Positions 13,801-27,700 of a DNA stretch of 64,000 nucleotides are shown one piece after another. Made by a program: the position numbers and the translations under genes. The stretch is from Zeugodacus cucurbitae (lineage: Eukaryota; Arthropoda; Insecta; Diptera; Tephritidae): the NCBI RefSeq assembly GCF_028554725.1, contig NC_071671.1, positions 57,864,501 to 57,928,500 on the forward strand. Direction: 5' to 3'. The notes beneath the pieces were generated by a model, which ran no database searches, was not told the DNA's origin, and saw only the letters and a list, made by a program, of their open reading frames with translations. Every line of letters begins with the position of its first letter. Within the stretch, counting starts at the first letter, position 1.

Positions 13801-15232
13801 TTTGTTATTCTCAAACTATATAGGATTTTTGTAAATGAATAAAAGCAAATAATTGAACAATAAAAACTGCAAAAATATTAACAATGCGATTTGTTTATAA
13901 ATTAGTAATAAATTCTTTGAGATTGCTTGTAATTGAAGACCTCGCAACAATATTACTAATTTTTATTAAAAAAAAAGTGTAATATACGATATTATTTTTA
14001 CTAAATTGCAAAGAAATTATGCATTTTAAGTATTTTCAGTTCAATTATTCGCTTAATTCCAGTTAAATGTTTACATTCTTGTCTAAGTTTTATTATTTAT
14101 GTCGAATTTCAAAATTTTTAAATTTCTTTTGCGCATGCGCTTTGTCAAGAAGCATGCAGCGTGTTCTTTTATGCAACGGAAGCAAGATATTAATTATTTC
14201 ATTTTATAAAGTTATTTTTCAACGCGCATATTTGTGAGCTAAAAAGGCAGCAACGGCGGGAGAAAAACACACATTCAAGTGTAAACAACTAATAAAAAAC
14301 GATCACTATATATATTTAGGATAAATGTACAAATTGTGGTTAATATTTATACGTATGCATGTGTAAATTGTATTTAAGTGCGCCATTTGTAATCAGTCTG
14401 AACCATGGTAAGTTCCAAGTGGCCTGAAAGTTATTTTTTTCACAATGAATTAATCATCCTTCATTTGTTCTGCTATATATGATTAGTTGCTTCTGTTTTG
14501 ATTATTAATGCAATTAATTTTAATTAATTTTAAAAGTAAAATGTACTAACTACACGAAATGACTTTACGATTTAAACAAATACAATCATTCGACAGCATT
14601 ATAGTATAGCTTAATTTGGGCACAGCGCTATGCTGACTGAAAGTGTGCGCACTTAAACAATGTGATTAGTCGTTTACTTAAAGCTCACAGTTTTTACCAA
14701 CAGCGCTGAATAAAGAGCTTCTTGTATTGTATTATGTATAAATAGAAAAAAATACGCATCGAGTTATAACTACACACTTTTACAATGGTAATTTACAAGT
14801 TTTCGTTTTTCGCTTTATTTGCAGTTGTTTTAGTTACAGACAACTTAGAACGATTTTCTAACAAGTTTCCCTTTCTTTTTTTGTTTTATTTTAACAATTA
14901 TTTGCGATTATTTTTATGGTCTAACTAAAGCACATTTATACTGATTTTTGTTAGGGCGCACGTATGTGTGTGTGTGTGTGTATGTGTGTTGACAATTTAC
15001 AAACAATATATATATATTTTTTTAATTTTATTTTAAAATGTAATAATGAAAATGTATCTTTCTGATTTTCATAAAATTAAAAAGGTGGAAAAGCTATATA
15101 TATTATTTTAAAATAAATTAAAAATCGATAAAAATAATAATTAATATTAATACAAAACGAAACGTATTTTGAATCGATAAAGCGTCGCGGAGCAAGTTTA
15201 ATTAAAAATAATATATATATATATAAATTTAA
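10866..15232. other. Intergenic: carrier 5' side and coronin 3' UTR
   Basis: I find no convincing coding exon. The left part should hold the promoter and 5' UTR of the carrier gene. The right part, below the coronin stop at 15233, should hold its 3' UTR; a minus-strand AATAAA lies at 15027-15032. A TG microsatellite lies near 14964-14990. The remainder is AT-rich with TATGTA-type microsatellites. Confidence 0.5.
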
Positions 15233-18200
15233 TTAATATTCATCGTCGTTCGCGGCAGTCGGATGACTCTGCTCATTGGCACTGCTATTATCGTTGCTCT
15301 CCTTTTGCGCTCCGCTGCCATCCGTGGCCGCTTTGGACGACGAATTGCCATTGCCGGCAGTGACTGACGCCGCCGCCGCCGCTGGACGCGAATCGGTATC
15401 GTCGCCTTCTTGTGCACGCACAGCCGCCTCCAGCGCGCGTATGCGATTCTCATGCTTCACAATGATCGCCTTCAATTTGCGTATTTCATCGGTGAAGTCG
15501 CGCAGATCCTTTTCCTGTGAAAAAATAATGCCAAAAAATAAACTTTAATTTGTTTACTTTAAGCTTTTCTTATTAAATTTGTATACTTACACTGACACCG
15601 CTCACAAAACCAGACCCGCTCGATGCATTGTTGTTATTCGATGTCGCATGATTGCCACCAATTACAGCGCTGGTCGCACTCTTCGATGTGCCCGCTGACG
15701 CCTTGTTGAGTATGTTCGCCTTCTTGGACACCGACAGCGACTTGCTGGCCGATTGTGAGACATAGCCACCCTGTACAATAGAGACACGATCCTATTTAAG
15801 CGTTTTAGTATTACTGTTCCGCCCGCTATGGGAGCGGAATGTTTGGAAATTAACAAAGAACACAACGAAAACACAACGACGCCGCAAAACGTGCGTGTTA
15901 GCCGGTGATGATGATGTTCATGATGGAATGCAATACGAAATATGTGGGATGTATGTGGATGGTATTGATGCATGCGTAGTGAAAAAGTGGCATGAAACCG
16001 AATGTATTTCTATGTATGTAAGCAAGGGGCATGCATTGATGTTTGCTTTGCAGATGATTTAACAAATTTTCAATTTATTCAAAATTGTGGAATGTATTGA
16101 TGATTTTGGATTTTTCACTAACAATTTCGTTTTATGTATGTATTTTTAGATAATGCTTGAATGTTAATGCTAGAAATGATTTTTGATGTTTATGCTATAT
16201 TAACATCTTTGCATGATGGCAGCAACAATAAAAAATGTAAATTTTGCATTCCGCATAGCGCAATTTAACTGGCAGAAACGAATTCAAATTTTTTAATTAA
16301 AATTGTAAACAAATGGTTTCGAAATTTCGAAGAAAAATATAACAAAATTTTAAACTCAAACAATCATTTAAAAAACTCAGGCAGTAATGGGCAGCCATTG
16401 AACAGAACCAAACGGTAAATTCAAAATACCAATCGCACAAAATTTGAAATTGGAATACAAATGTTCGAAAATCATAACGCGCGTAAAAGCTATATTTAGA
16501 TTTACTTTTACTAACGCCTTTTGAATTGCTTCAAACGTTTGCAATTATTACACTGTTCTACACTCGGCTGGGTATTGGGCGAAACTAATTTTTTCGGGAG
16601 AGTGAGTCATAAGAAAAAAAAAATGTATTCTTCCAACTTCGAAGTTATCCTACAAATTCGAAATATTTGAATTCGACGTTCGAAAAAAAGATTCTTTAAA
16701 AAACGGGTTTAGTATTTTTCGATATAAAAATATTTTATTTTTTTCGAAGATCAAATTTTGACCCTCAATAGCATCTGTCATATAGGCTTGACGAAAACGT
16801 TTTATATACCATTGAATTAAGAAGAATATTTAGATTATGTCTATATTTTTTTCGAAGTTCGAAAAAATCACTTTTTAAAAAACGGGTCCAGTATTTTTCG
16901 ATATAAAAATATTTTATTTTTTTCGAAGATCAAACTTTGAACTTCAAACTTTTCGAACTTCGAATCGAAATATTTAGATTTTCAAAAATCGAAGAATACA
17001 CTTTCTTTATTTATGACTCAATCTCCTTGGAAAAAAATAGTTTGGTCCAATACCCCAAAAAAGTCGATTTTACCGTATACTATTATAATATATTGCAATC
17101 AATTGTTGTTGTATGATCTTTAAATAATTTTAAGAAATGCTACTGTGACGACAGCGCTTATTTGGGTCGATAAATAACAGTTAAATAGACGCGACTTCAT
17201 TCGAAACTCGTTTTTATCGTAAAAACAACTAATTTTACTTTAACTATAATAAGTTCCATTTTCGTACATCGTAAAACGTTAACGATATTTTTCAGCACCG
17301 AAACGAAAAAGTCGAACGCTTTGAAATATATCTATTAATGTTCCGACCGCACCGTTTCTGTATTCCAATTTTGTAATTCAGTTGACGCACTCTACACACG
17401 ATACACTTACTTTTAGCGAAAATGTCAATGGTTCGGCATCATTGCCAGCGATCCATTCCTCGGCAGTTTGTGCCGCATCCTCGGCTAAGGTATCCGGATA
17501 CAAATCCTCTTGGAATAGATCCGATTTACGCGGCACTGTCATCGAGATCACCTGGCACAAGCCATTATTGTTTAGCCGGTAGAATTTAGCTATTTCGCAG
17601 GTTGTGACATCGCAGCCACGCTTTGGCATCAAGCCAATACCACGTTGGGGATCTGGCGTTTGAAATGTGTTGATGTAGTGCACGAACGGTGGCTCTGGTG
17701 TTATCTACATGAGATGGGCATAAATTAGAAATAGAGAATATTTTATTTTTTTTTTTTAATTCTTACCTCAAAGTAACGTATAACCGAATCACCTTTACCG
17801 CATAGGTAAATCAAATTCGTGTCCGCATCGTAAAGTGGGAACATCACACCGTTTGATGTGTCCAACTCCACCATAACGATGGGTTCATTGAGAGCATCGG
17901 GTGCGCGCAGCGAATACTGACGTTCCGATGAACGATTGAAACCGGTTGTGAAGATGAGACCATGACGCAGGAAGATGGCACGCGTTGCCTTCGAACCCTC
18001 GTGACAGAGTGCTTCGCTTTCGATTTCACCGCTACGTGGATCATAGATACGTATCTTTTTATCCTTACATGTGGTCACCAATTTCGAACCATCCCAATTA
18101 AAGCAGGCACTATATACAACATCCGGATGCGAGTCGATGTGAACGAGTATTTCACCGGTACCCACGTTCCAAATGACAACCTATTTAAAGAAAATTATAG

Positions 18201-21200
18201 TTTTCATCAGTTTTCGTGTCGAAAAAAGTTGGGTTTGAAATATTTCTAAGTCTGATGTAACCTAGTTTATTTTATAATTTATTCAGTATAACCTCACCTG
18301 ATTGTCAGAACCGGCCGTCAACAGCACATTCAATGCGGATGGATGCCATAGCACAAGACCAACACGACGTTGATGGAACACCAAATCGACAACCGGTTCG
18401 GTGAGTGTGCGTGACAGACCGCCATCGGGTATTTGCCAAACCTTAACCACACAATCCTCAGAACCGGAGGCGATGACATTGTCGTTGTGCGGACACCAGG
18501 CAATATCGAGTACGGGTCCTTTATGGCCGCCCACCAATGGATGATCGGCAGCTATGCGACCAACCTGCAAAGATTAAAAATGAAAATATTCATTAATACA
18601 TACAACATATACAAATCATATACATACATATCAAGTATCATCAAATAAAATAAATATTAGACATACATATTTATTTTTGTAAAAAAAAAAAACGAAAGCA
18701 AACAGCTGAAAGTATTCTATTTTTGCATATGAGTGTCAAATTAATTACAACGTTACGCCCGCCATATTTATATACCTATGTATGTGTATAGTTGGCCCGT
18801 GTGACGCTACGTCAACCTCATTTCCTAATTTCAGTCATCACATCGCATTTTTCATTTTCTATACGCTCGTCAAGTGCACCCCTCTATTTTTTTCCCAACT
18901 CTTTTGCAATGTTTTTTTTTTATTTTTTTTTTTTTTGTATTTTGTGGATTTTCACATTTTCAGTGTTTTCATAATTTCGTGAAAAATAAAAATGACATAG
19001 CCGTACTGGCCACCAATTGCCACACCAGCAGCACACAATTCGCATTCGATATTTATCACCTGCTGTGAAACACACTCCTTGCCGCACGCAAACTTGCGCG
19101 CTACCGCTCACGTCAGATTTGTCCAATATTTGCATATACATACATACATATATATGCACATAATTTGTAGCGCTTGTGCTCGTAAATAATAGCAATGTGC
19201 CGTGAAAATGCGTGAAGCAGGTGGCTCAGACTCATTCGGTGAGATTTGTAATAGCACCCAAGCACCGAAACACCAAAAACACCTAACAACCGGTCATTAA
19301 TAGCATTAAATTGCGAACTAAATACATACATACGTACATACATATATTTATTTGCATGTCGATATGTTTGCACTAATTTACGTTTCATAAATATGTATGT
19401 ATATACGGTATTTATGCATGTTTAGTAGCATTAAAAAAAATCAATTACTTTTTTTATTTGGCATAAAATATTTAGTTTTTGCAATTTGAAAGTATTAAAC
19501 AAAATCAAGTTGTTTGGCAAACATATATAAGAAAATTAAACTAGAAAACTGTTAAATTTTCGCAATTTGGATTTTAGTATTTTGTTTAATATATATTTTT
19601 TTTCCAATTCATATAGCTCTGTCTGCTCGGCCATTGCTGCAAATTTACAACTCTTATTTATTGTTTAATAATTTCATTCCTGTTCTGGATTTCCAAACGC
19701 TTAAATTTGAATTTGCTCAAATTATAAAAAATTGTTAATAAACAGAAACAGCTGATCGAAAGCTAAGCATAAACCAGCAAAAAAGTGTTACCATATTTAT
19801 TATTGAAAGTTTTAAATATTTTAATATTTATTTATAATTAAAAAATAAAAATAAAATTCCCATTATTATCTAATATTTTAGAAAATTGCGAAAATGAAAT
19901 GAAAAAAAAATCGAGAAAATAATTTCTTTGATCTCATCAATCACTCAAATATTTAAATACACATCAGCTGATCTTTAAATTGCGGGAAACAACGGATTAA
20001 CGAACATTTTGACATATGAATGAAGTGATCTGTTTGAAAAGAAAAATTGACAAATTACCATTCAAATTTTTTTTTTTGAAAAGGAAGAGATTTTTACGTA
20101 ATACAATATATAGGTATATCTAAAAGGTATTATTTTTTACAATAATTTTTTTTCATTTCATTTTCAAATAAGCAATTTGCTACAGAAGAAACAACAAGAA
20201 ACCGCTTTAAGGAAATCCCTTTATTTGGCCAACAATTGCGAACATTCTAAAATTAAAACTCAGCAAGGAGTATAGCCTAAAAATAATAAAATCCGACAAT
20301 ACTAAAAAAAATGTACAAAATATATGTATGCATGGTCATGATTGAATCAGGTACCAAAAATATTCAATGACTAGTTGCGCATTTGTTTCAATATAGATAT
20401 TTTCGAAACAATGGACAAAGTAATATCGTGGTAATGATGAACGGTAATAACGGTAATCTTATTCGACTTTGGGGTCTAGGGTAAAGCAGGGCATAATTTC
20501 GATATGTTCCACTTATTAGGTATTCCATATTTATAAGTATCCATAACTTGGTTGGCGTTTGGGATTGCTTAGACTACTTGGAAAGTATGCTTTGTTGATC
20601 TAAAAGTGAAACATATGAACAGTAAGTTATAATTTAACATTTCTAGAGAAATAAATTGTTGTTGTTGTAGCTGCTGAAAATTTGGGAAAAGCTGTCGCAT
20701 TGACACTTCCTGGTCGAATAAAAATCTGGGTCTTTTTCGGTTACATAGACTCAACTGTCGTGGGGAAGTTTTTAGTTGTTTTTGAATCGTTTATCTAGAC
20801 CTGCTTGAACCAGCAAGCACAGGTTCGGAACGAAGGATGTTAGATGGGTGGCGATAATCTAGGGAAATACTTTTGTATATCGCAATAAACGGCACGGTCA
20901 TATTGGAGTAAGCCTAGTTATTTCCCGATTTTCTGTGTTTGTTGAAGATTACTTTAATTTATTTTCCAGATATGAGCTTTGCTTTTGATGAGTGTACTTA
21001 TGATATGAAAAAACTCAAAATCTGTTCGAAGTTAAACACTTCAAGGATTATCTTGCTTTGAAATTTGGAAAAACTATAATTACAACCAATTCATATATGT
21101 ATTAAAATAGGCTCATTTGTTCGAAAGCCGCCAAATTATCTGCATGGTTAGTACGTCTCTCTATATGCTAATGAGTGGAGTGGAGTGCTGAAAGACGCAA

Positions 21201-24200
21201 CGTTGATGAAAAACTAAAATTAAATATTTATTTTTAAATAATACTTCAACATGTTCGCAACTCGCGCACACACATTTGCCAGTGCGGCTGGTGTTTGTGT
21301 GGCAGCACAAAAAGAAAATTTCAAATAATTAAAATAAAGTTTCACTCACTATTGGAAAATTAAAAAACAAAAAAAAAACTATTTTGAAGAAATTAAAATT
21401 AAAATAAAAACGTTTAATTTAAAGCTGGTAACACACATTTTAATTTAAGCTACATTACACAACAGCAAATTTGGTGTAACGGGTGCTATCTATTTTTCAA
21501 CTTTGAATATATTATTGCATTTTAGCAATACTGCAAATAATTGCTGACACATTTTAATTGTTGAATTTATGGCATACAATGCTCAAAGCAAAACAAAAAA
21601 CATAATATTCCAAAATTATCACATCAGTCGAATTTATTAGTGTTTGAAAGCAGAAGCTGTTGCTGCTTCGTGCCAAATGTACACAACAGCAGCCACGCAA
21701 CATCCCCCGCGCCACCGCATGATGTGTTCACCAAAACCAGCACAAACGTCGCTAATTTAAATTAGAATTTTTGCGCGCGTTACCTCAATTATTGGTCAAT
21801 TGCCAAAATCTATCGTAGTCGTAGGCTATTTTTAAGCGATATATTCATTCGGAATGAAAAATCACTTTCGAATACGTTTACAGAATTCTGTTGCAAACGT
21901 ACACAAACACACAAGTACATACATGCATATGTTCTGATTGTGTATGTGCCATTTCCGCGATCTGCCGCACTTTCCCCCCGCTACATACACCACGCGCAAC
22001 ACATATAGTAGAGAAAAAATACAATTTTTTTGTATTCAACAGATTTAGAAAGTAAAACTTTTTGGAACATTTTTCGTTTGGCCTTACGTTGCGCACAGCA
22101 GTAGGAGCGGTAAACGCCCACACCCAACACCGCTTCACCAGCAACGGAGACCAGTGGTCAGTTGGCTACCACCACCGCCAGTATTTTGTTGTTTCTGTGC
22201 CACCGCTGCTGTTGGCTTTGGCAGTGGTCTGCTCTGTGTTTTTGCTCGCATTCAAATTGCCAGAGCTACCATTTGTGGATTTTCGTGTAATTTCGCATTC
22301 ATTCTGCACTCGATTCGCATTCACATTAGTTTACAGTTGTGTTTCACATTGCTTTCACATGATTTGAAATTAAAATTTATTTTACTTTATTGTTTTTTTT
22401 TTTTTTTATATTATATTCCAATAACGCTTTGCCTCCACAATTCTAATTCACACAACACTCTCTTTTAATTTTATTTTGTTTATGCAAATAATAAATTTAT
22501 TGTAAATACAAATTGTGGCTAAATTTAGTTCCTTTTCCCTGCACGCGCATACACAGAGGTGAGTGGATGTGTGTGTGCATGCATGCACCTTCTTAAGACT
22601 TCACCTATGGTGAAGGCACACATAAAGAGCGAAATTTTTATTTTAACCTTAACCTTATTTGGAAACGGCTTCAGCAGTCCAATTAGAGAGAAAATACAAA
22701 TTCATTTATACAAAAGTGTACACATGCGCATGTGTGTTTGTATTGAAAAATTGTGTGTGCATATATGTATGAAATGCTTTGCATTGGAAAAGTGTAAAAA
22801 TAGCTTTATTTATATAATAAAGACGTTGAAGATCATTTAAATTTCGTTTTTGATCTCACACATTTATTTATTGTACGAGTTGAAGGACGAATCTTTCTTT
22901 ACAAGTGTGTGTGTGTGTGTGTTTGTTGTTTACACAATTTTGTAAAATGCTGAATTTGCGTTGGCGTTAGAAGAAGGCTTGCTGTCTATTTGTCATGATC
23001 ACCAATTATTAGAAAAAATTATTTGAATCGGCGTGAAGAGATTATCAACGGGAGAAAATACAAATAAAATATATTCTAAAAACTATATCATGCGCACTTC
23101 CTTGAGCTTTCTTGACGCAGTCCACTCGTTTTCATATAATATTATAATTTCTGAAATATTAATATTAAAAATTGATTAACTATATACATATACATACATA
23201 TATGCTTAACGCGTTTTCATTTCTTATCAAATCGCTACACACATTTGGATTACTTCCGCAGAAATTCTCATTGGCTTGGACTAAATATACTTTTAAGCAT
23301 AAAACATTTCAAACTGTTCTTCTAAGAATTTTCTTGGTAATAATTCAACTACTTAATGAAATGTGTTTCATTAATAAATCTTGTATATAAACTAACAGAC
23401 TTGTTTGAGAACTTTACGCAGTAATGTGAGGAATATGTCGATGTTAACACCGAAATCAATAACTTTTGGAAGTAAACGCCGTAGAGGCTCTGATTGGAAA
23501 GTTGAATCAGCACAGTCTAACATAATCTTAGGTTAAGTTTAGATCGTTTGATCGTTGCTTGTTTTTTTATGGGATTTACTCTTTAATATGTTAATTTCCG
23601 TTTAAAGAAAACATTTTTTTTTTCATTTGTCTACATTAATGTTGTCGCTTTTTAAATAATCACGATTCGATATTATGTACTAAGCCAGGGCTTCTTCCAA
23701 TCGTCGAAACGAAACACTTGTCAAACTCGACTTTCAATGTCTCAATGTTTAATTTTTTCAAATGTCACCACTTTATTCTTCTTTGTTTAATCTAAATTGA
23801 CAATGAGTAATTATCAATCAATTTATATTTTAGTAATCTCAGCTGATAGGTCAATCAGAAGAATAAATTGCACAAAACAAAATTTTAGGAAGACTACTGA
23901 TATGATTTTGAACTTTGTACCATTCTGGACTATGTGACATGAATGGACCTGGATTTTTATGCAACCGGTTTGCAAATAAGCTCTCATCATTCCCAGAAAT
24001 GTATATCAAATGTATATGAAATGTGTATCACTACAACAACATTCTTAAATTAAAAAAAAATAACAAGAAAACTTTAAAACTATTAAATATAATATTTAAT
24101 ATGGTAGAAACCAATATTAAAATTAAAGCTATGTAATAATCAAAATATATTCGAAGAAACAATTCAGATTTGTTCTGAATTTTACTTGTTCAGTAAAATT

Positions 24201-24312
24201 GGTTTTGTTTAAAACAAAAATGTTTGTTAAATCCAAATAACCATAATTTTCCATCCGTGGTAAAATGAAATAAATCACTCCAAAAAATTTAAAATGTTAA
24301 TGTGTATTTTTG

Positions 24313-24351
<39 letters not shown>

Positions 24352-24788
24352 TTTTTCCATGACGCACGTAGTCCAACCCAAACGTCATTTCACCCGCACA
24401 ATTTCCGAACATTTCTTTTCACTATTTTCTATACCATTTTAATTGTTTTATAGAAATCGTCAGTAAGTCTATTCTAAATTCCTTAAACGTGCGTTCATGC
24501 TTTTACAAAAAAAAAAAAAACAAAAAAAAATTATTTCTTATATGACATGCACAGCTATGTATGTATAGTATGTATGGGGTGCTTGCTTACCTTATTGTGT
24601 GGCAGTACAATGAATGCTCCACCGCCAGCGGACTCCACAATGATCGCCAAGAATTTCGGATTCACCGCACAGAATGTGGAGTCCCAACTGCTTTTCGAGA
24701 CGCGTATATTGTCGTAGCATTGCTCACGTTTCAGTGCCTGACCGTAGACGTGACGAAATTTCGAACTTCGTACAACGCGAAATGACAT
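15233..24788 (-). CDS. coro: Coronin, actin-binding WD40 protein
   Basis: Coronin binds F-actin and regulates Arp2/3- and cofilin-driven turnover at the cell cortex and on endocytic membranes. Coding exons, all phase 0: 24788-24591, 18564-18298, 18180-17767, 17704-17411, 15770-15591, 15514-15233 (544 aa). The N-terminus has the coronin signature SKFRHVYGQ (residues 9-17) and the IRVS motif (Arg29) that matches the actin-binding Arg of mammalian coronins. WD40 blades follow (SGSEDCVVKVW, TAGSDNQVVIWNV, KLVTTCKDKKIRIYD), then the coronin C-terminal extension (GIGLMPKRGCDVTTCEIAKF). Exon 5 is a Ser/Asn-rich linker. Exon 6 encodes a coiled coil with the trimer motif RIRALE (475-480) and a variable acidic tail. 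Intron 1 is about 6 kb. A 5' non-coding exon may lie upstream but could not be placed. Confidence 0.97.
16569..17058. mobile_element. MITE-like element with long inverted ends, in coro intron 4
   Basis: The left end reads GGGTATTGGGCGAAACTA, then TTTTTTC, GAGTCATAA and TGTATTCTTC (16570-16635). The right end (about 16995-17056), reverse-complemented, gives the same series: GGGTATTGGACCAAACTA, TTTTTTTCC, GAGTCATAA and TGTATTCTTCG. This is an inverted repeat of about 60 bp. Inside, a block of about 80 bp with CGGGT..AGTATTTTTCGATA occurs twice, 180 bp apart (about 16678-16760 and 16857-16940). No open reading frame and no clear target-site duplication were found. The class is unknown; it could be a non-autonomous DNA transposon. 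Confidence 0.7.
20645..20770. repeat. Probable dispersed short repeat
   Basis: The segment runs from a GTTGTTGTTGTAGC start through CTTCCTGGTCGAATAAAAA to GGTTACATAGACTCAACTGT and CGTGGGGAA. From memory, this pattern resembles a high-copy repeat in tephritid and related flies with core ATAAATCCGGGTC...CGGTTACGTAGA. Only one copy is visible in this window, inside coronin intron 1. The identification is a recollection and was not computed. Confidence 0.4.
24315..24346. repeat. Homopolymer A(32)
   Basis: An uninterrupted run of A lies in coronin intron 1 just upstream of exon 1 in genomic order. It could be the tail of a retroposed copy, but no recognisable body precedes it. Confidence 0.8.
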
Positions 24789-27700
24789 TTTTGTTTTTGG
24801 TGTTTTGGTTGCTCTTAGTTTACTGCTCTTCTACAGTTGCTTTGTTGCTTCTGCTGCGACTACTACTATGTTGGCTTATTTTTTTTTTTATTACAAAAAC
24901 TTTATATTTCTTTTTAATTCGCCTATTTTGCTTTTTATTTTGTTTTCTAACGCGTTTTTAACTTTGTGGATTGTTATTATTTTTGTTTCAGTTCTAACGG
25001 AAATGTTTAGATTTCGAATCGGTGTGAGTCGTCGTCGTGGTTGTTAACTTGGTTTATTTACTGATTGACGATTGATGTTGCTCGATTTGTAAGTTTCGTG
25101 CTTTTATTGTTGTTTGTTTGTTTTTTGTTGTTATTGTTATATTTGCAGTTACTATGTATTGTGTATTTATGCTATTTGATCTGTAGTTGACTTTGTTTTG
25201 TTTACTGTTGTTACAAGGCTTTAACTACTACTTGTCAACGAGCGATTTCTTCCTTCATTCGTGCACACTGTTTGACGTGTTGAATCTGCCAATTATAATG
25301 AAAAACTAAGCTATCTGCTAGATCAAATACATAAGTTTGTTTACAGAAAAAACTCCAATAGGTATTTATTGTAAACAATTGAAAACAAAAATGCACTTTA
25401 ACGCGAGTGTTTATTTAACAGTTACACTCAAGCAATCATTTTCTTTTTGTTTTTCTGATTTATTACAATTTATATATTTTCGTGTTGATTTGTGCTGTTA
25501 TCGGGTTTATATAAATATACATATTTATGTATTTCATCTGTACACTTGTCTACTTTCATTTTTTTACAACAAATTCTATATTTTTACCGTTATTAAAACA
25601 CCTTTTTACAAGTTCATTTGAAATTTTCAGTGTCAACATATTATTAACGACCGCAAAGTTGTAATTTATATGCATATACATCGTAATCGATATTTGTGTC
25701 AATCTTAAAAACCCTAACCTACGACAATTTTTCCGTAACAATTTTAACAGCTCAACGTACACAATTGAAAGCGCATCACGCTTGCTTGCTAAATCTTTAT
25801 GACTTTTATTCCGGCTTGAAAGATGATATGCCGACTTTTCAAGTGCAAAATGCAAACGATTGTTAAATAAATAAACTTTAAGAAATATTAAATCCTTGTT
25901 AAAAGAACACTCAATATAGTTTATATATTTTCACACTTTTCTTTAAAAAATATTGTAGAAAAAACTATTGAAATTAAGATCTTTTGTGAAAACTAATGAA
26001 TTTTACCACAAATCCATTCAATCACAGCTGCTCTCCAACTTTCATGAGCTGTCAGCAGTAGTTCATGATTTCATTTAATACGAAAATTAAATTTTTTGGA
26101 AAGATTTCACGGCTGTCATAAATTTAGTTTCTATTCCTTTTAGCAAACATTTCAGTTGTCATCAAAACAGTAATGACATGCTAGCATTGTTATAATTTTT
26201 GTCGAACAAATTTATGACTCAATGTCTATTTAAAGAAAACAACATTTTTTTGACCTTCGATAAAAGGAAAAAGTCAAAAGGAGTATAAAAACAAAAAAAA
26301 AAATTGAAAAAATTAAATTTACAAAATATAATAAAAAATGAAATATCAAAAAAAAAAGATTACATATTTAGCATAACGCTTGAAAAGTTAAACAATACCA
26401 ATATTTAAACAATAAGCTATCATTTTTAACACGCTTTTATTATTACTTATTATATTTTGTCTATTTTGGTTATTTGTTAAGCGCTAGCCCACTTTTTTAA
26501 CGTTTAACACTGTCTTGCGTCTTTCCATAATTTTTGTTGTGTAAACAAGGCATTAACAAATGTTAAATTGGACACATATACATATAAACACATATGCATA
26601 TTAGGTAAAAACCATAAATATTTTGTTATTCAATAAATTTGGTTGACACAGTTTAATAATTTAAATGGTGTGTATGAGGAGTTGGTGACAATTTACCATA
26701 CAAATCGCTATAACGGCAAATACAGCTAAGTGCATGCAGCACATGACTGCCGCCAATTAGTCGTGGGTTCAAATCTTATGCCTTTGTCGGTTAAAAATGT
26801 GATTTTATGTAATCAAAAACGCCAGCATATATACATAGTTAAACATATGCAGATAAAGCTTTCAAATGTGCATTCACTTTCTGGCGTCTGTTTTTATAAT
26901 GAGATAAGTCAATTACAATCCACGCTTAACAAAATCATAACTCTATATTATACATACTTAGCAATAAAGCAGAAAAACATAACCAAGATAAGTACACGAA
27001 TAACAACATTAGTCGACTCTTACACGGAAGTCGATAAAATTCAGCATTTCATTGGCATTTAATGACCGCATACTGTTCTTGTACTGAGATAAAGCTCACT
27101 CCTCTACTTTATACATATTCAACAAGTCTCTTGTAAGCGCATAACTTTTGTACATACATACTATACAACTAGTGATATAAAATTCTGACATTTAGCACGA
27201 GCATGTAGCAGACAATGTAATCAAGTGCACTTGCCAGCGCAACATATTAACGTTCCGTATACGTATGTATATACAAAATAACGTAATTAATCTTAATAGT
27301 AAAAGCAAATTGTAAACATGTAACCAACTAGTTTATAACGTGGAATCGTAAAAATATTGTTTTTTCTTTCATTTTTCTATCTGGCCGCTGCATACTATGC
27401 ATTTACGGAATTCGTTGATATTGTCAATTTGCGCTGAATTTGTCTATGAAATCATAAATAAAAATACGCGCATCATAAATTCTGTATTTGCACGCGCAAT
27501 AGCCATTGCAAAACGCTCCATTGCATACCAAAACACACACAACGGGGGCACAAACTACGACAGCAGACATTGCAAATGCCAGCTTGGATGACAGCATTGG
27601 TAAAGCGTGGCAAACGTTATGCTACAACGTGAAAATATTTCAAGTTTAATTGCAATTGCAATTTTCCGACAATTAATAACTTATTTCATTGTAGAGTGTG

